A DNA stretch of 64,000 nt from Neolentinus lepideus HHB14362 ss-1 (taxonomy: Eukaryota > Basidiomycota > Agaricomycetes > Gloeophyllales > Gloeophyllaceae): positions 305,462 to 369,461 of the forward strand of contig KV425575.1 in the NCBI GenBank assembly GCA_001632425.1, read 5' to 3'. A program made the translations under genes and the position numbers. The stretch's first letter is position 1; each line of letters opens with the position of its first letter. This document shows positions 24,165-37,877 of this stretch, piece by piece. A model generated the notes under the pieces. The model was not told the DNA's origin. It saw only the letters and a list, made by a program, of their open reading frames with translations, and did not search any database.

Positions 24165-25667
24165 ATGACTTCTGCGCCAACAAATCCTTTGGAAGTTCCA
24201 CCGTACCAAATTCAACCTCTGATAGCAAGCGTCCTGCCAGGTTATCGTGAGTCTGGGGCTTCAATGTGATTGATGTATGAAGCTATTGATAATATCGCAC
24301 TGAATGTAGAAAGCCCGAATGAATCCGGGGTTCAAGTAAGGTGCGCGCAAGCCTTAGGTGAGGACTGCGAGAAGGACGTACATATGATCAGTTGAATGAT
24401 ACTGTATATGTCCAGGCACGGAGATATACGTCGGATGTTCAAACGGAGAGCTACTGCGATATGCCCTTCATGCTGACAACCCGAATACGGTATGCACGCC
24501 TTATATTATTCGACGGAACTGTATTGATGTACACAAGCCAGAGTCGTACCAGCTCGTCTCTCGTCAGGACCTCCCCACTCCAAAGCCAATTGAGGAGATA
24601 ACACTGCTTCCTAGTATATCGCGTGCCCTCGTATTCCAAGGTTTGTCTGTGACAATGTCAGTTGTACATCGGTCCTGACATATTTCGTAGACAGACAAAT
24701 TCATATTTACACCTTGCCATCTCTGGACCCTGTACCACCTACGCTAATTAAGCCTGTACGGAATGTCGTGACTTTCGCTGTCGACGATCAACACGCGCGA
24801 CGTCCTCCACCTGTTGACCCTTCATATCCTGTGGAGCCAGTAGAATTCTGCGTTATCAAGCGTAGTAGTGTCTCGTGTTTTAGCCTCAAGGAACGACTAC
24901 TATTCCAAAAGGTACGATACTCTTAGTCAACTTCCACCCTTCGTATTCACTGACCATGTTCTGCACAGGAAATTCCATTTCAATCAGGTATCCTGATGGC
25001 CCGCCGTTCTGGCAAGTACCTCTGTGTCCTGGTGGCCGATGACAAGACGTACGGGATCATTGACCTACAAATCTCATCACTCGTACCACTCCTCCCATTG
25101 TCACAGGCACCTACTATGGGTCCTTCTGATCCTGTCCTCAAGCCATTAATTACGGTCATCAGCGAGAATGAGTTCCTCATTCTCTCGTGGACCGGCGCAA
25201 GCACGTTGGGCGTATTTATCACCGGCGATGGTGATCCTGTTCGCGGGACACTAGAATGGCCAAGTCATCCTGAAGCCATCTGTGAGTGTTTTATATTCCC
25301 TTCTCCTGTTATATAACACATTGAATCCCATTACCGCCCAGGTCTCGATTATCCTTACATAACGACCCTCCTACCCAACGGCAACATAGAGATCCACAGC
25401 GTCGAAACACAATCAATCGTTCAAGTGGTCCCGGCACAGCCTGTGTCCCCTACACCATCGCCTCGCTCCGCAACGTTCTCGGTTGAATTCGCCGTCCGAC
25501 GGAATTTGGTAGCATGCGCGAATAGATATTTCGTGCCATCGACCAAGCGTTCGGAGAAGATGAAGATAACAAGAGTTCGCCTCCTCAGGAACACTATGAT
25601 CACCGCGAATCAGATGGAGGACCCTGCGCGGTGGAGGGACAGTGCGATAGAATTACCGGATGAATGA
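24165..25667 (+). CDS. VPS3/TGFBRAP1-type CORVET subunit, N-terminal (CNH) half only
   Basis: Seven exons (24165-24246, 24310-24357, 24416-24489, 24538-24640, 24691-24911, 24969-25281, 25342-25667) join exactly in frame to 388 residues. They cover a citron homology (CNH) beta-propeller with GTEIYVGCSNGELLRYAL, SRALVFQDRQIHIYTLPSL, FCVIKRSSVSCFSLKERLLF and GILMARRSGKYLCVLV, ending near YFVPSTKRSEKMKITRV and a stop. In the family the propeller is followed at once by the linker and Vps39_1/Vps39_2 alpha-solenoid. These are absent here but are found, without overlap, at 50574-53407 on the same strand. Full-length relatives tether early endosomes as part of CORVET. Alone this would be a truncated propeller. 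The gene looks split by rearrangement, or this is an assembly effect. Confidence 0.85.
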
Positions 25668-26375
25668 TGCTGGGTCTTTCTGTCGCACATGTCAAGTTGA
25701 ATCAATGTCTTCTGCTACGGGTAGGATACCTCTTGGGTAGGCTGTGATGTTTCAGTGTGTCGGCCTGGTTTTAACTTCTTCTCCTCATTTAATGCTGGGA
25801 GTTGCTATATGCGTCGTGAAAAATTGGTAGATTCGGGAGGGGGACTCCCCGAAGAAACACTCGCAGTACAACCCGGCGACGGACGCGTAATAATAACTCT
25901 CAACTCATACCTCGGGAGCAAGACCGCGCTACACAAGGGTTGGTGTAGTAGGTACACGCATTCACTGGATGTGATTCCACATGAAGTCGCCGAGCGTCCT
26001 CTCGGGGTCGCCTACTGGATTCAAAATCCTCTGTCTGCGGGTTCACGACATCCAATATTATCTTTTTCTTCCGTTTTTGCATGCTCTCGATGCGTAACAA
26101 AACGAAGAAATCCATGTGGTATCAACTCCTCTGTCGTAGACACCACGCCGACATATGGTGAGTGAGCATATCGGCGACAGATTTTATAGCCACCGTACTT
26201 CCATGTTCTTATCTGTCTTTCTCTAATCAGAAGAGGACTTCTCTTGATGTTGGTGTCATGTTACACAACGTCTTAGTACAGTTGGATACCATACGTTATC
26301 ACTGCAGGATGGACTGCAGCATGTCCCACCCTATAGCCCGGAGTTGAACCGAGCCCCCGTTTTGATCAGGGAGGA
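25668..26375. other. Region after the VPS3 N-half break
   Basis: Here the alpha-solenoid exons of VPS3 would be expected but are not present. Only short unsupported frames are seen. Near 26335-26370 the minus strand has a tRNA-like T-arm sequence, but no full cloverleaf forms. Confidence 0.4.
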
Positions 26376-28465
26376 TTATTGTTTCACTTCAGAACTTCTG
26401 ACCGCATCCTCCGCAGCCTTCAGCGCCTTATTGAAGGCACTCAATAGCGTCACCCGATCCTCCAAGCCCACGCTGATGCGTACCAGCCCGGGATCCACGC
26501 CGAATTGTTCAACCCAGTCGAGCTCGGCGTAGTGGGCAAGGACGACATATGGCGAGGCGAGCGTAAAGTTCGTACCCAGACTGGGGCCCTTATTGCACGG
26601 CAGAGCGTCGAAGAACGCATGTGACGCTGCTTTCGTAGTGAATGTGAGAGAAAACAGGCCTCCATAGCCGCCGTCGCGCTCGTGGTCACTCGTCGCCGCC
26701 TTGATGCGACACCGCTCATAATTTTCGGGCGTACTCCACTTAGGGTAGTATACATCCTTAATTGCACAAGGTGCGGAAGCACCATCAGCAAGGGAGCGCG
26801 CACGGAGGAAATCGCAGAGCGCCTCCGTGTTCTCGTTTATGGCATAGATACGTTTGCGGAAGTTCCGCGAGTTGCGTTCCATGTAGATGGCGTCTTCGTC
26901 GAAGTAGCAATCTTCAAAATTGGCGGCCATGTACGTTTTGAGCTCTGGGTAGTGACGGCATTTAGGGTTTAGTACTAGGCTGGTGATGGAGTTGATTAGA
27001 TACAGTACAGCGGGAGATATGCATACGTTTACCTTCCGCCCATCACATTCGCATCCCCACTAAACACTTTGCTCAGACTACTGACCACGATATCGGCGTA
27101 GGGCAGTAGTTCCACATTGACAAAGTTGGCAAGGGTCTCGTCAACAACTATCAGGAAGTCGTACTTGTCTGCTAATGCACGCAGGCGGACCAGATCCGGC
27201 GACCGAAGCAACGGGTTGGACGGAAATTCAGTGAACAACGCCAGTACTGGCGGTGAAGAGCTCGTCAGAGCCTCCTTTTCGAGAAGTTCTGCCAGGCTGT
27301 CAAGATCACTATCGAGTCCATGGCCGTAGAAGTGACAGCCAGGACCCCACTTCTCCAGAACTTTTAGGGTATCGGCGTAAGGGAATCTGCATTCACGAAG
27401 TCATTTCATGAGATATGAAAAGGATGGACTGGATAACTCACCCAAAGCATACGCTCTTAGCTGACGGTCTTGTTCCGAGGGCAAGCTGGTGGGCCGACCA
27501 AATTGCTGCCATACCAGTTGGGTATAAGAACACGTCGTGCTCTGTCACGTCGCTTACACCACGAGAACTAGGACCAATCTCCACATCATTGGACCCAGCA
27601 TGCGCATCGTGGTGGTCATCGTTGACGAGTACACCCGCTATACGCCTCCGCATCGCACGCTTCGCCGCAGCGGCAGCCTCGACAGGAAGATTCCGCCCGT
27701 ATCGCTCCTCCAAATAGGTGCTCTCGTCCGCGCCGATGGTATCAGGCTCTTCAGACGGTATGACAGGCGACGGAGGAGCGGACATAGTAGGCGACTTGGG
27801 GATCGAGGCCGACCGTGAGTAATGCCTGTTCATGAGCTTCATGGGCCGAACCGCGTGAAGTGGTGGTGGGGAACTCTCATGCACGATATCGTCGGGCAGT
27901 ATCGAGAGCGCACGCTCCGCCAGCCGGCTCGAGATACCCTTCCCCGCATGCTGCCAGAACTGCTTCGCCAAAGGGAACCTGTCCGCAGGAAAGAGAACAA
28001 TGTGAAGCTCCACACAGTTGGCACCATTCTGCGAACTCCCATTCGCCTGTTTGTCTTCCGGGCAAACAACAAACTGGACCAGGCGGATAGGGATAGTGGT
28101 ACCAGCCTCGGCAGACCGAGAGAGCATGAATGCACGACATTCTTCTGCGACCCGCTTGGTAGGACATAACAAGCATTTCTCTCCGTTCACACCGAACTTC
28201 TGCTCGCATATGCTAGCGAGCTAGAAAAATAGTGTGATATTCAGACGAACGATACATTGAAGTAGCAGTAGATATGTTGGCTTACCTTTCGAATGCTCAA
28301 ATGGATAAAGAATCTTGGGTACCCGATGACCATTGCGTCGATCACCCTCTTCTCGCCCTCCTCATAGCCAACATTATCCTTCCATGTGGGCAACGATACC
28401 GAGATTGCGTGAGGGGTAAAGGGAGGGACAGATGTTCCTAGGACGGTCGTTACAGCAGCGCTCAT
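26376..28465 (-). CDS. STR2: Cystathionine gamma-synthase
   Basis: A PLP enzyme of transsulfuration that joins cysteine and an O-acyl-homoserine to cystathionine for methionine synthesis (Neurospora met-7, yeast STR2). The start ATG (28465) opens [19 protein letters not shown] and the [15 protein letters not shown] segment, then the long fungal-specific N-terminal extension with [25 protein letters not shown]. The Cys/Met-metabolism fold follows: [17 protein letters not shown] (cofactor-binding region), [54 protein letters not shown], and the PLP-lysine motif [17 protein letters not shown]. The C-terminal domain has [13 protein letters not shown] and ends [23 protein letters not shown]. About four introns. 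Length and all key motifs are normal. Confidence 0.92.
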
Positions 28466-28653
28466 CGTTGTACAAAGCAGAGATCGTATTGCGAGTCATC
28501 TCGATAGTAGGTGGGTGAACTGTAAAAACGCTTTCGGCCGACATTCCGTTTACAGTGGTCAGTCAGTAGACCGTGTACGGCACAGCCGTCCAAGTATCTC
28601 ACAGATGAACGACGCGCACGGGTATGAGACGTTCAAAATAGGCACATGATTTG

Positions 28654-28750
28654 TCGTAACAGTCGTATTTACGATACATTGGGGTAATTCATCGTAAGCG
28701 CATGCATTGTCATACACTCGTATTTACGACACATGGATGGATTCATCGAA
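28654..28750. repeat. Short diverged direct repeat with TCGTATTTACGA core
   Basis: Two diverged copies about 56 bp apart share TCGTATTTACGAYACATKG followed by ATTCATCG. Confidence 0.65.
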
Positions 28751-29220
28751 GCCATGGGATGAGCTAGAAATTAGCGGGTGCCTTCGAAGGACTACACAAG
28801 AGACCTATAGAAAGGCTGAGAAATTAATGATTTCAAGAGAGAGGAGTCAAGACTCACATGCCTCCAAGAAAACCTGCTTAGACGAAGGGTAGGCGGAAAC
28901 TCCGAAGAGATCCAAAGGTGGAAAAAATTAAAGGCAGCAGATCCAGAGTAGTCTGAATTGAGTTGCGCCAGCAGCGCGCCACGAATTGAACTGAAGGACA
29001 GATGCGGGTGTCTATAATCTGTCAGTATCTTCCATCTCCCCTCGTACATCGTTTACTCCCCAGCCAGCAGAGACTTGAACCCGTTCCATGCAGACCGCCC
29101 CCGCGAATGGTCATGACCACGAGCAAGTCCCCACGAGAACAGTACATAGGTCCCCGGTTGACATCGACCTCATATACGGGTTCCTCATATTAGTCATCCC
29201 CGACATCGCAGCCAGGGGCC

Positions 29221-29517
29221 TTTTCTTTTTCTTTGTTTTGGTGGAGCATTTAGATCAATTTCTTGACCCGGCATTCGATAGTCGACAGAGTCGCCTTCGT
29301 CAGCCTGCTGCAGCCAAGGGGCTCAGGGTTCGGTAACGCTCGCGCGTAGCATCCAGTCTTTCAACCGGGATCTCTTTTTTTTTGTTTTTGGTGGAGCGTT
29401 TAGGTCAATTTCTTGACCCGGCATTCGACAGTCGACAGAGTCGCCTTCGTCAGCCCGCCGCAGCCAAGGGGTTCCGTGATGCTTGCGGGTAGCAACCAGT
29501 CTTTCGACCGGTAAATT
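29221..29517. repeat. Two-copy 150-bp tandem repeat
   Basis: The unit begins with a T-rich run, then GGTGGAGCRTTTAGRTCAAT, TTGACCCGGCATTCGA, and ends CAGTCTTTCRACCGG. The anchor GTGGAGC lies at 29241 and 29391, a period of exactly 150 bp. The copies differ by scattered substitutions, so this is not a very recent duplication. Confidence 0.88.
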
Positions 29518-30594
29518 CATGTAGGCGGTTCCGACTATCTTCTGCCGGTCACAGCTCACCGCCAGGAGCTGCCGCTGAGAATGGCTAGCGATCGTATCGC
29601 TGCAGGAAAATCCTGGTGGGATATCCTAAGTGGTCAGTTGCCGCGCCTACGTAAGGCATTTTTCCGATGCCAGCTTGGACATGGGGAGCAAGCTACGAGT
29701 GATTAACAGGCATACCGCCTGCCCCGCGCTTCTGAAGGAGAGACCAACCTCCTTTCGCCCTGTGGACCAGCGGTTGCGACAAGCGTGCGCCTACCGTTCC
29801 GAGCCGGTCCTGGCGAGACGACGCCGATAGGGAGGATAGAGGAAAGACATCAAACAACCACGCACCGCCCGTGTCCCGCAGTGAGTTCCAAGCTCCCCGA
29901 AGTGCCCTCCCTACTAAGTAGTTCTCCGGGCGTAGTGAACTTCGTGAGAGCGCGTTTCTGGTGCACTGCTCGGTCATGTTATGAACCGATCCCAGCAAGA
30001 GATGATTCAAGAGACTAGAAACCTCAGACCTTAGCCCACTCGCAAAGAAAAGCCTTGGACTTTGTGCGTAGCGAGTGTCGCGGCTTTGGACCTGCTGTTG
30101 GCCCAGTATAGATGAGCGACTGGAGCAAGTTGAAGGAGAAAATTTCTGCGTCAGTTTCATAGCCGTTAAATTTCAAATTTACCATTACTACTTTTGGGCC
30201 AGTGATGTCATCGTGTATTTCATAGAAAACTATACTCTGTGATTTCCCGTAAGGATTTAAAACTGCTCTAAATCCTAGAATCGATTCGGAGATGTCGGAT
30301 TGTCACGCTCTGATTTTATGATGGAGGTTGACGAAAATTTGCCCTTGATTTGCCCCATTCCGCTGCGAGAGTGAAATTAATTGCCACACAAGACTCCGAA
30401 AGTGGCAGTGGTTAACTCACGATCACGTGCTTCTTTCTGCCGTTGTGGCCTAGGCAGAACGCGTTGCTGTTCAAAAAGCCCTCGACACTGTTGCCGACAT
30501 CGCTCGCCGCGGTGCCCGACAGCAAGCTATCTATCTTGCTCTCGCGGTCTAATCTATCATATACTCTGTCTACTCTGCACATTCTTTTGCTACG

Positions 30595-32004
30595 ATGGAC
30601 TCGGCCGAACTAATCACCGACATGTCAAACATTCCGTCTGCCAACACAGGCACGCAAGCCAGTACGAGGTTACAAGACGCCCTCAACGAACCGCACGATT
30701 TTCACGAATCCATGGATATTCCTCCGCGTTCTCCGAGTCGTCTCGGCTTGAGACAGTCGTTGCAGTCAAGAAAAGAGGGCGCAGCATCCGGAGCTGGCCC
30801 ACAGCGACCTCCACTACAAAGACGAAGCGCAGAACTCGGAAGACATCGTCATGGCTATAGCCCATACGATTCAGAAGGAGAAGATACGTTGTGCTCATCT
30901 TCAGACTCCGGCGATGAAGACGATCACGATTCTGACACTTCAGACTCGAGTGCAGAAGATGACTTCATATACGACGCTTTCTTCGTTGTAAAACCATCTA
31001 GAATATCAATCACCCCTGCCCCCGAAAATATACCTCCCTCCCCGCCTTCACCACCGCCTCCAGTATACCAACCGTCTCCGCTGGCTTCGCATAATCGCCA
31101 GCCGCTAGATTGCTCGCAAATCATTTCCCGACATAACTACCAGCACCACGGGCTATCTCGCAGCAGCCTTCATTATCAGAAGTGGTTTTGGCACGTCAGA
31201 CACGAAGAATGGCAGGAGTGGGAGGCACAAATCGAAGAAGCCCAAGCCTCCGCTACAGCATACGACGGTATAGCAGCGCAGCCAAGACCCCCGCAACGCG
31301 GACCTCCGAGGGACAGAGTGATGGTATCTGAAGCCCCGCCACCTTCGTATAGTAGATTCCACTCCGCAGACCCGAACGCTCCTATATATCCTCGTGCAGG
31401 GGACCTGTCAGACCTTCGACACGGGCAGTCTGTGCATCTAGACAGGTGGTTCTGCTTTTTCCCATTGTACAAGGTCCAGAAAAAGCTTTTCTTGCATGAC
31501 ATGGAATGCCGGGCGAAGGACAGGTCATCCTCCAATCCTATGGACTCGCCTGTGGACTCGCCTGTCAGTGAGGACGATCTGACATTGGTCGGGGACTCGT
31601 CCAATGAGATTGAGGAAGACGAGAGTCTGGATGACCTTATCGAGGTGGACCTTGGGGGTGCGCGTCCACGGCCCAATTGCAAACCGAACCCCCGTCGCTG
31701 GGAGACCAACTGGGTACTGCGTTGGGAGAAATTTGCCGAAATCCTCCGAGACGAGGCATTTGCACGGACCGCCATGTTAGGGCAGTCAACGCCTATGCCC
31801 GCCGGCGACGCTATTCGCCCAGCCAAGTTCTACTTCGAAGAGGCGGATGAAGATAGCGACGGGACGGATAGTGACGACGACGACTACGGTGTCCTCATGT
31901 CAAACCCGATCTTCACGCGCCCGCTTGGCTTTAGCTTCCATAGCATCTCACACGACATTCATAGCTTCGACGCTCGGAGGGAGGCCACCCTCATCTGCGC
32001 ATAG
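30595..32004 (+). CDS. Acidic, Pro/Ser-rich unknown protein, single exon
   Basis: An uninterrupted 469-residue frame in a region where almost all other genes have introns. I do not recognise the family. Residues about 35-70 carry IPPRSPSRLGLRQSLQSRKEG. Residues 85-125 are acidic (GEDTLCSSSDSGDEDDHDSD). A proline run (NIPPSPPSPPPP) sits near residue 145. The most ordered part is about 190-300: HYQKWFWHVRHEEWQEWEAQ, then SVHLDRWFCFFPLYKVQKKL. A second acidic patch and RRWETNWVLRWEKFAEILRD follow, and the C-terminus is FHSISHDIHSFDARREA. No signal peptide or membrane helix is seen. It converges on OYE copy B, and the same pair is duplicated and decayed at 1-2880, so the two genes have moved together. 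The dead copy with shared frames supports real ancestral coding. Confidence 0.75.
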   Translation: MDSAELITDMSNIPSANTGTQASTRLQDALNEPHDFHESMDIPPRSPSRLGLRQSLQSRKEGAASGAGPQRPPLQRRSAELGRHRHGYSPYDSEGEDTLCSSSDSGDEDDHDSDTSDSSAEDDFIYDAFFVVKPSRISITPAPENIPPSPPSPPPPVYQPSPLASHNRQPLDCSQIISRHNYQHHGLSRSSLHYQKWFWHVRHEEWQEWEAQIEEAQASATAYDGIAAQPRPPQRGPPRDRVMVSEAPPPSYSRFHSADPNAPIYPRAGDLSDLRHGQSVHLDRWFCFFPLYKVQKKLFLHDMECRAKDRSSSNPMDSPVDSPVSEDDLTLVGDSSNEIEEDESLDDLIEVDLGGARPRPNCKPNPRRWETNWVLRWEKFAEILRDEAFARTAMLGQSTPMPAGDAIRPAKFYFEEADEDSDGTDSDDDDYGVLMSNPIFTRPLGFSFHSISHDIHSFDARREATLICA

Positions 32005-32276
32005 CAAGCATACAAAAGTACTCTACCCGCACTTGACAAGCACCCACTTCCTGATATTATATTGAGGACTGTCGCTGTATTCCTAGCTTTGTAGTGTCAC
32101 ACGCCTTATAGTGCCCGGTTACCTCTCATCATAATTGCACTGTAGTATCCAATAACTAGTACTACCTCAGTCTATTTTCTACGGATACATGTATATACCA
32201 TCTACATAGTTCTAGGGACCTATCATTATTGTGATCACCAGTCAGCTCCTTTCTTACCAGGTTCGTCGTGGCCCTA

Positions 32277-33675
<1,399 letters not shown>

Positions 33676-34423
33676 GGCGATTAGGAATGATCAGAGGCAA
33701 CAGTCTGAATCTGGAACAAATTCGTCGAAGCATCTTATAGGCAAGGACGAGCGGGAAAACATAGCTTGTTTGCTGACAGAGCAAAGCGGCGAGAATAGCA
33801 CTTATTGATAAGCCTCGCCTCGGGCATGAGAAGAACGCAACGTTGATTAGAATGATTAGATCGCCGCGCGAATTGCCGCATTTGATATACATAGTTTACG
33901 GACACGTCAAAAATAGCATGAACGAGTTCAAGTTCTCCTTTTGACGAATACGCACCCGTCGCTCATACAGACCTCGAGAAGACTCCCTAGCAGTTTCTTC
34001 CTCGTCTCATCATCAGCACTTTTCTGCCGTGCCATCTTCATCAGCGCTCTACCCGTCGCCTCCAATTAAGAGGAAAGTTCACAACAAGATATCATGTTTC
34101 TTCTGGATAGACATGGCAGGCCTCGTCGTGGCGATGCTTACGAGAAAGCGAGGATCAATCTCTCTGTTCAACGAATACTTCCCCACATCTCCAAACGGGG
34201 TTTCTGAGAAACATTGGAGGCCTAAGTTGGAATACTATCGACTCATAGTCGCTATTGCACAGCCACCGCGTGGAAACCTAAACTGATGCGCAGTCGAATC
34301 TCGGATCTCCTGTGACGTCGTGAGGCCTGCCAATGTAACACATCACAATACTCATTAGCACGACTGCGGCTGTACAGAATTTGTATATGTAATCTATGGA
34401 TTGCATATAAGGAGTGTGCAACT
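33676..34423. other. Spacer between tandem OYE copies B and C
   Basis: Should hold the promoter of copy B and the 3' end of copy C. I see no supported gene. A plus-strand open frame at 34029-34286 has no recognisable domain. Confidence 0.4.
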
Positions 34424-35922
<1,499 letters not shown>

Positions 35923-37877
35923 GTTGAATAAGAGTTAACGAAGGGGGAAAGATTTTTTTTTCCTAGACTGATTTCGAAGCAGCATTTTATAGTCAGCCAC
36001 CGGCATATCGATACTGCCCTCTAAGCTGACAGAGCAATGTGATAGGTAATGTAGAATTCGGCCTTCGGATTATCCATTTCGTCACTTTGAGCAAACGTCT
36101 TCAACGGTCGGGACTGCTGATGAAGACAACATACACCGGCTGTTTCCGTGCCTTCTTACGCCGATCATTCACTCCTCGATCAAGTTTCAAATATTCAACT
36201 TCCAATTCACAATGTTATTAGGCTGATGAGACACATTACAGCCGCCAGGATATTGCGCGAGATCAACATTATACAGTGCTTTGCATAAAAGCCCGAAAAC
36301 TCGCGTTTGCAAATCTGTATCTGTCCGACCCAAACAAGACTTTGTCGGTGATCGGCTATTAAATATAGCCTCATTTGGCTCAGACAAATACAGATTCGCG
36401 AACGCTACATAGTTTCTGGACTTTTATGCACAGGGATGGCACGGTCAAGCTTGACCACGCTGACTGTTGACCGGTTAAGGCGGTCAGGCTATTACTTGCG
36501 CGTGACGTGTGTTGGGCAACAACTTGAAAAAGGCCCGTCAAACCCGGTCAAAACCCATCAAACCCGATCAAACCCACGTCCAACCCGGTCAAGGCCACAT
36601 CACTGAATTTATGCAAAGCTCGACCAATGACGAAAAACATGAATATCCGTTTCGTCTCATCTTGTCACCTACTTGTGTGTGTTTCAGAACTATCATACCC
36701 AAATTGCTGCGTTGCATCTCGAAAGACACGGGTGATCAAAAAGATAGGTCTGGCTTAGCAGACTTGAGCGTCCACGGATCTTTGTCACTACAGGCTTGCA
36801 AGTGAATGATGCTTGACTGAGGCGGGATTTTGCTGGGACAAGGTTGACGCGCGGCTCGAATCGGGCCAAGCTAAGAGCGTGCGAAGGGAAACAGCACGTG
36901 GCTTTTATGTGGTGCGCCACCCATAAGTATTCCCCTTCTTCAATACGCGTCGCTCGCTAGCTGCGCTTGATGCCGCTTTTCGTCCTCCCTTTCACTCTCA
37001 CTTTCTGGAGGTTTATCGGTGTAGCCCGATTTCGTCGCGTCGTGAAACGGCGCATTTGTGGCTGCACCTCTCGAGCCCGGCTCACGCATTCCCGGTGCCA
37101 CATTCCTCAGCGGAAGTTGCCTCCGGCCCGAGCCTTCCGTCGATTTCCCGACTATTCTCCGTCTCGGTCGCTTGGCCCGCTCGTGCGTAACATGAACACC
37201 TTGGCTCGAGAGCAGCGGTGATACTCTCCGAGAAATACCCACGCACTACGCTGTGAGTCTCATACGCAGCAAGAGAGCTGGGAATTAACCTCGAAGCTGC
37301 ATCCCTGGAGACTGCTGCGAAGATGTCCACCCTCAGGAAAGCTCGATGCCAGTAACCTGGAGTGTGATTCCGCAAGGTGCCTTCTGACGAATCGCTGTTT
37401 GGGAGCGGCAAGTACTTCTCCCAAGTCGCACACTGAAAGAAGCAAACACAAGAAACCTGCGTGCTAGAATAGTCACTCTGATCCTTCCAGGCAGAGGTAG
37501 TTCGGAGGAGAAGGGATGTGTGCTAGACATGATGAAGAAGTTCCCAAACGCAATCATCAGCTGGTGCAGCAGTCTTGTCTGAAACAAGTGATACTGTTCA
37601 AGATGACTCAATTCTAATACCCCCAGGTCAGTCGCAGCCGAAAGAGCGGGGAAGCAATGATCATGATGACCTATCGGTCCCACCATCGAGTGTCCAAGTC
37701 TGTTTTGATGCAGCTGCCGACCTCAAGGCCTGCGTAGTGCTGCAACGACTGCTACACTGAGAGCTGTTATCAACATGGAACCGTACTAGGAGGACCGGGT
37801 GTTGATGATTAATATCCACATTAAGTCAAATACAGGTGCAAGATATGATAAGTTAGAATGAACATGTACCAAAGATA
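35923..37877. other. Intergenic region between OYE copy C and separase
   Basis: Holds the OYE copy C promoter and the 3' flank of separase. About 1.9 kb without a supported gene. A cluster of GGTCAAACCC-type repeats occurs at 36532-36595, with GTTGACCG strings near 36430-36480, possibly the end of an old DNA transposon. Confidence 0.4.
36532..36595. repeat. Degenerate (TCAAACCCGG)n short tandem repeats
   Basis: Five or six units of the form (A)CCCRTCAAA or CCCGGTCAA are spaced 10-13 bp apart. The complementary GTTGACCGGTT string lies about 60 bp upstream. Confidence 0.65.

Larger units (their letters stand above)
28466..30594. other. Gene-poor, repeat-bearing intergenic region
   Basis: About 2.1 kb holding the cystathionine gamma-synthase promoter. 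It also holds a short diverged duplication at 28654-28750, a 150-bp tandem repeat at 29221-29517, and a GC-rich stretch at 29560-30100 without a recognisable gene. The end holds the promoter of the acidic unknown protein. No transposase or LTR was recognised. Confidence 0.45.

Noticed and set aside
25755..26165. 136-codon plus-strand open frame downstream of the CNH half
   Set aside because: Not similar to the missing solenoid of VPS3. No domain recognised.
26330..26375. tRNA gene on the minus strand
   Set aside because: The T-arm (CTCGG, TTCAACT, CCGGG) and a possible anticodon arm are there, but the variable loop is one base, no D-arm or acceptor partner is found upstream, and the region overlaps the end of the cystathionine gamma-synthase frame.
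29693..30160. 155-codon minus-strand open frame
   Set aside because: Composition looks non-coding (Ser/Arg-rich without pattern). No motif or supporting homologue in the window.
2881..30594. Inverted-repeat recombination as the cause of the split VPS3 gene
   Set aside because: Inverting the segment between the two OYE cassettes would put the N-half on the opposite strand from the C-half. It would not rejoin them, so this repeat alone does not explain the split.
34029..34286. Short plus-strand gene between OYE copies B and C
   Set aside because: Too short and featureless. It lies in the OYE promoter and 3' UTR spacer.
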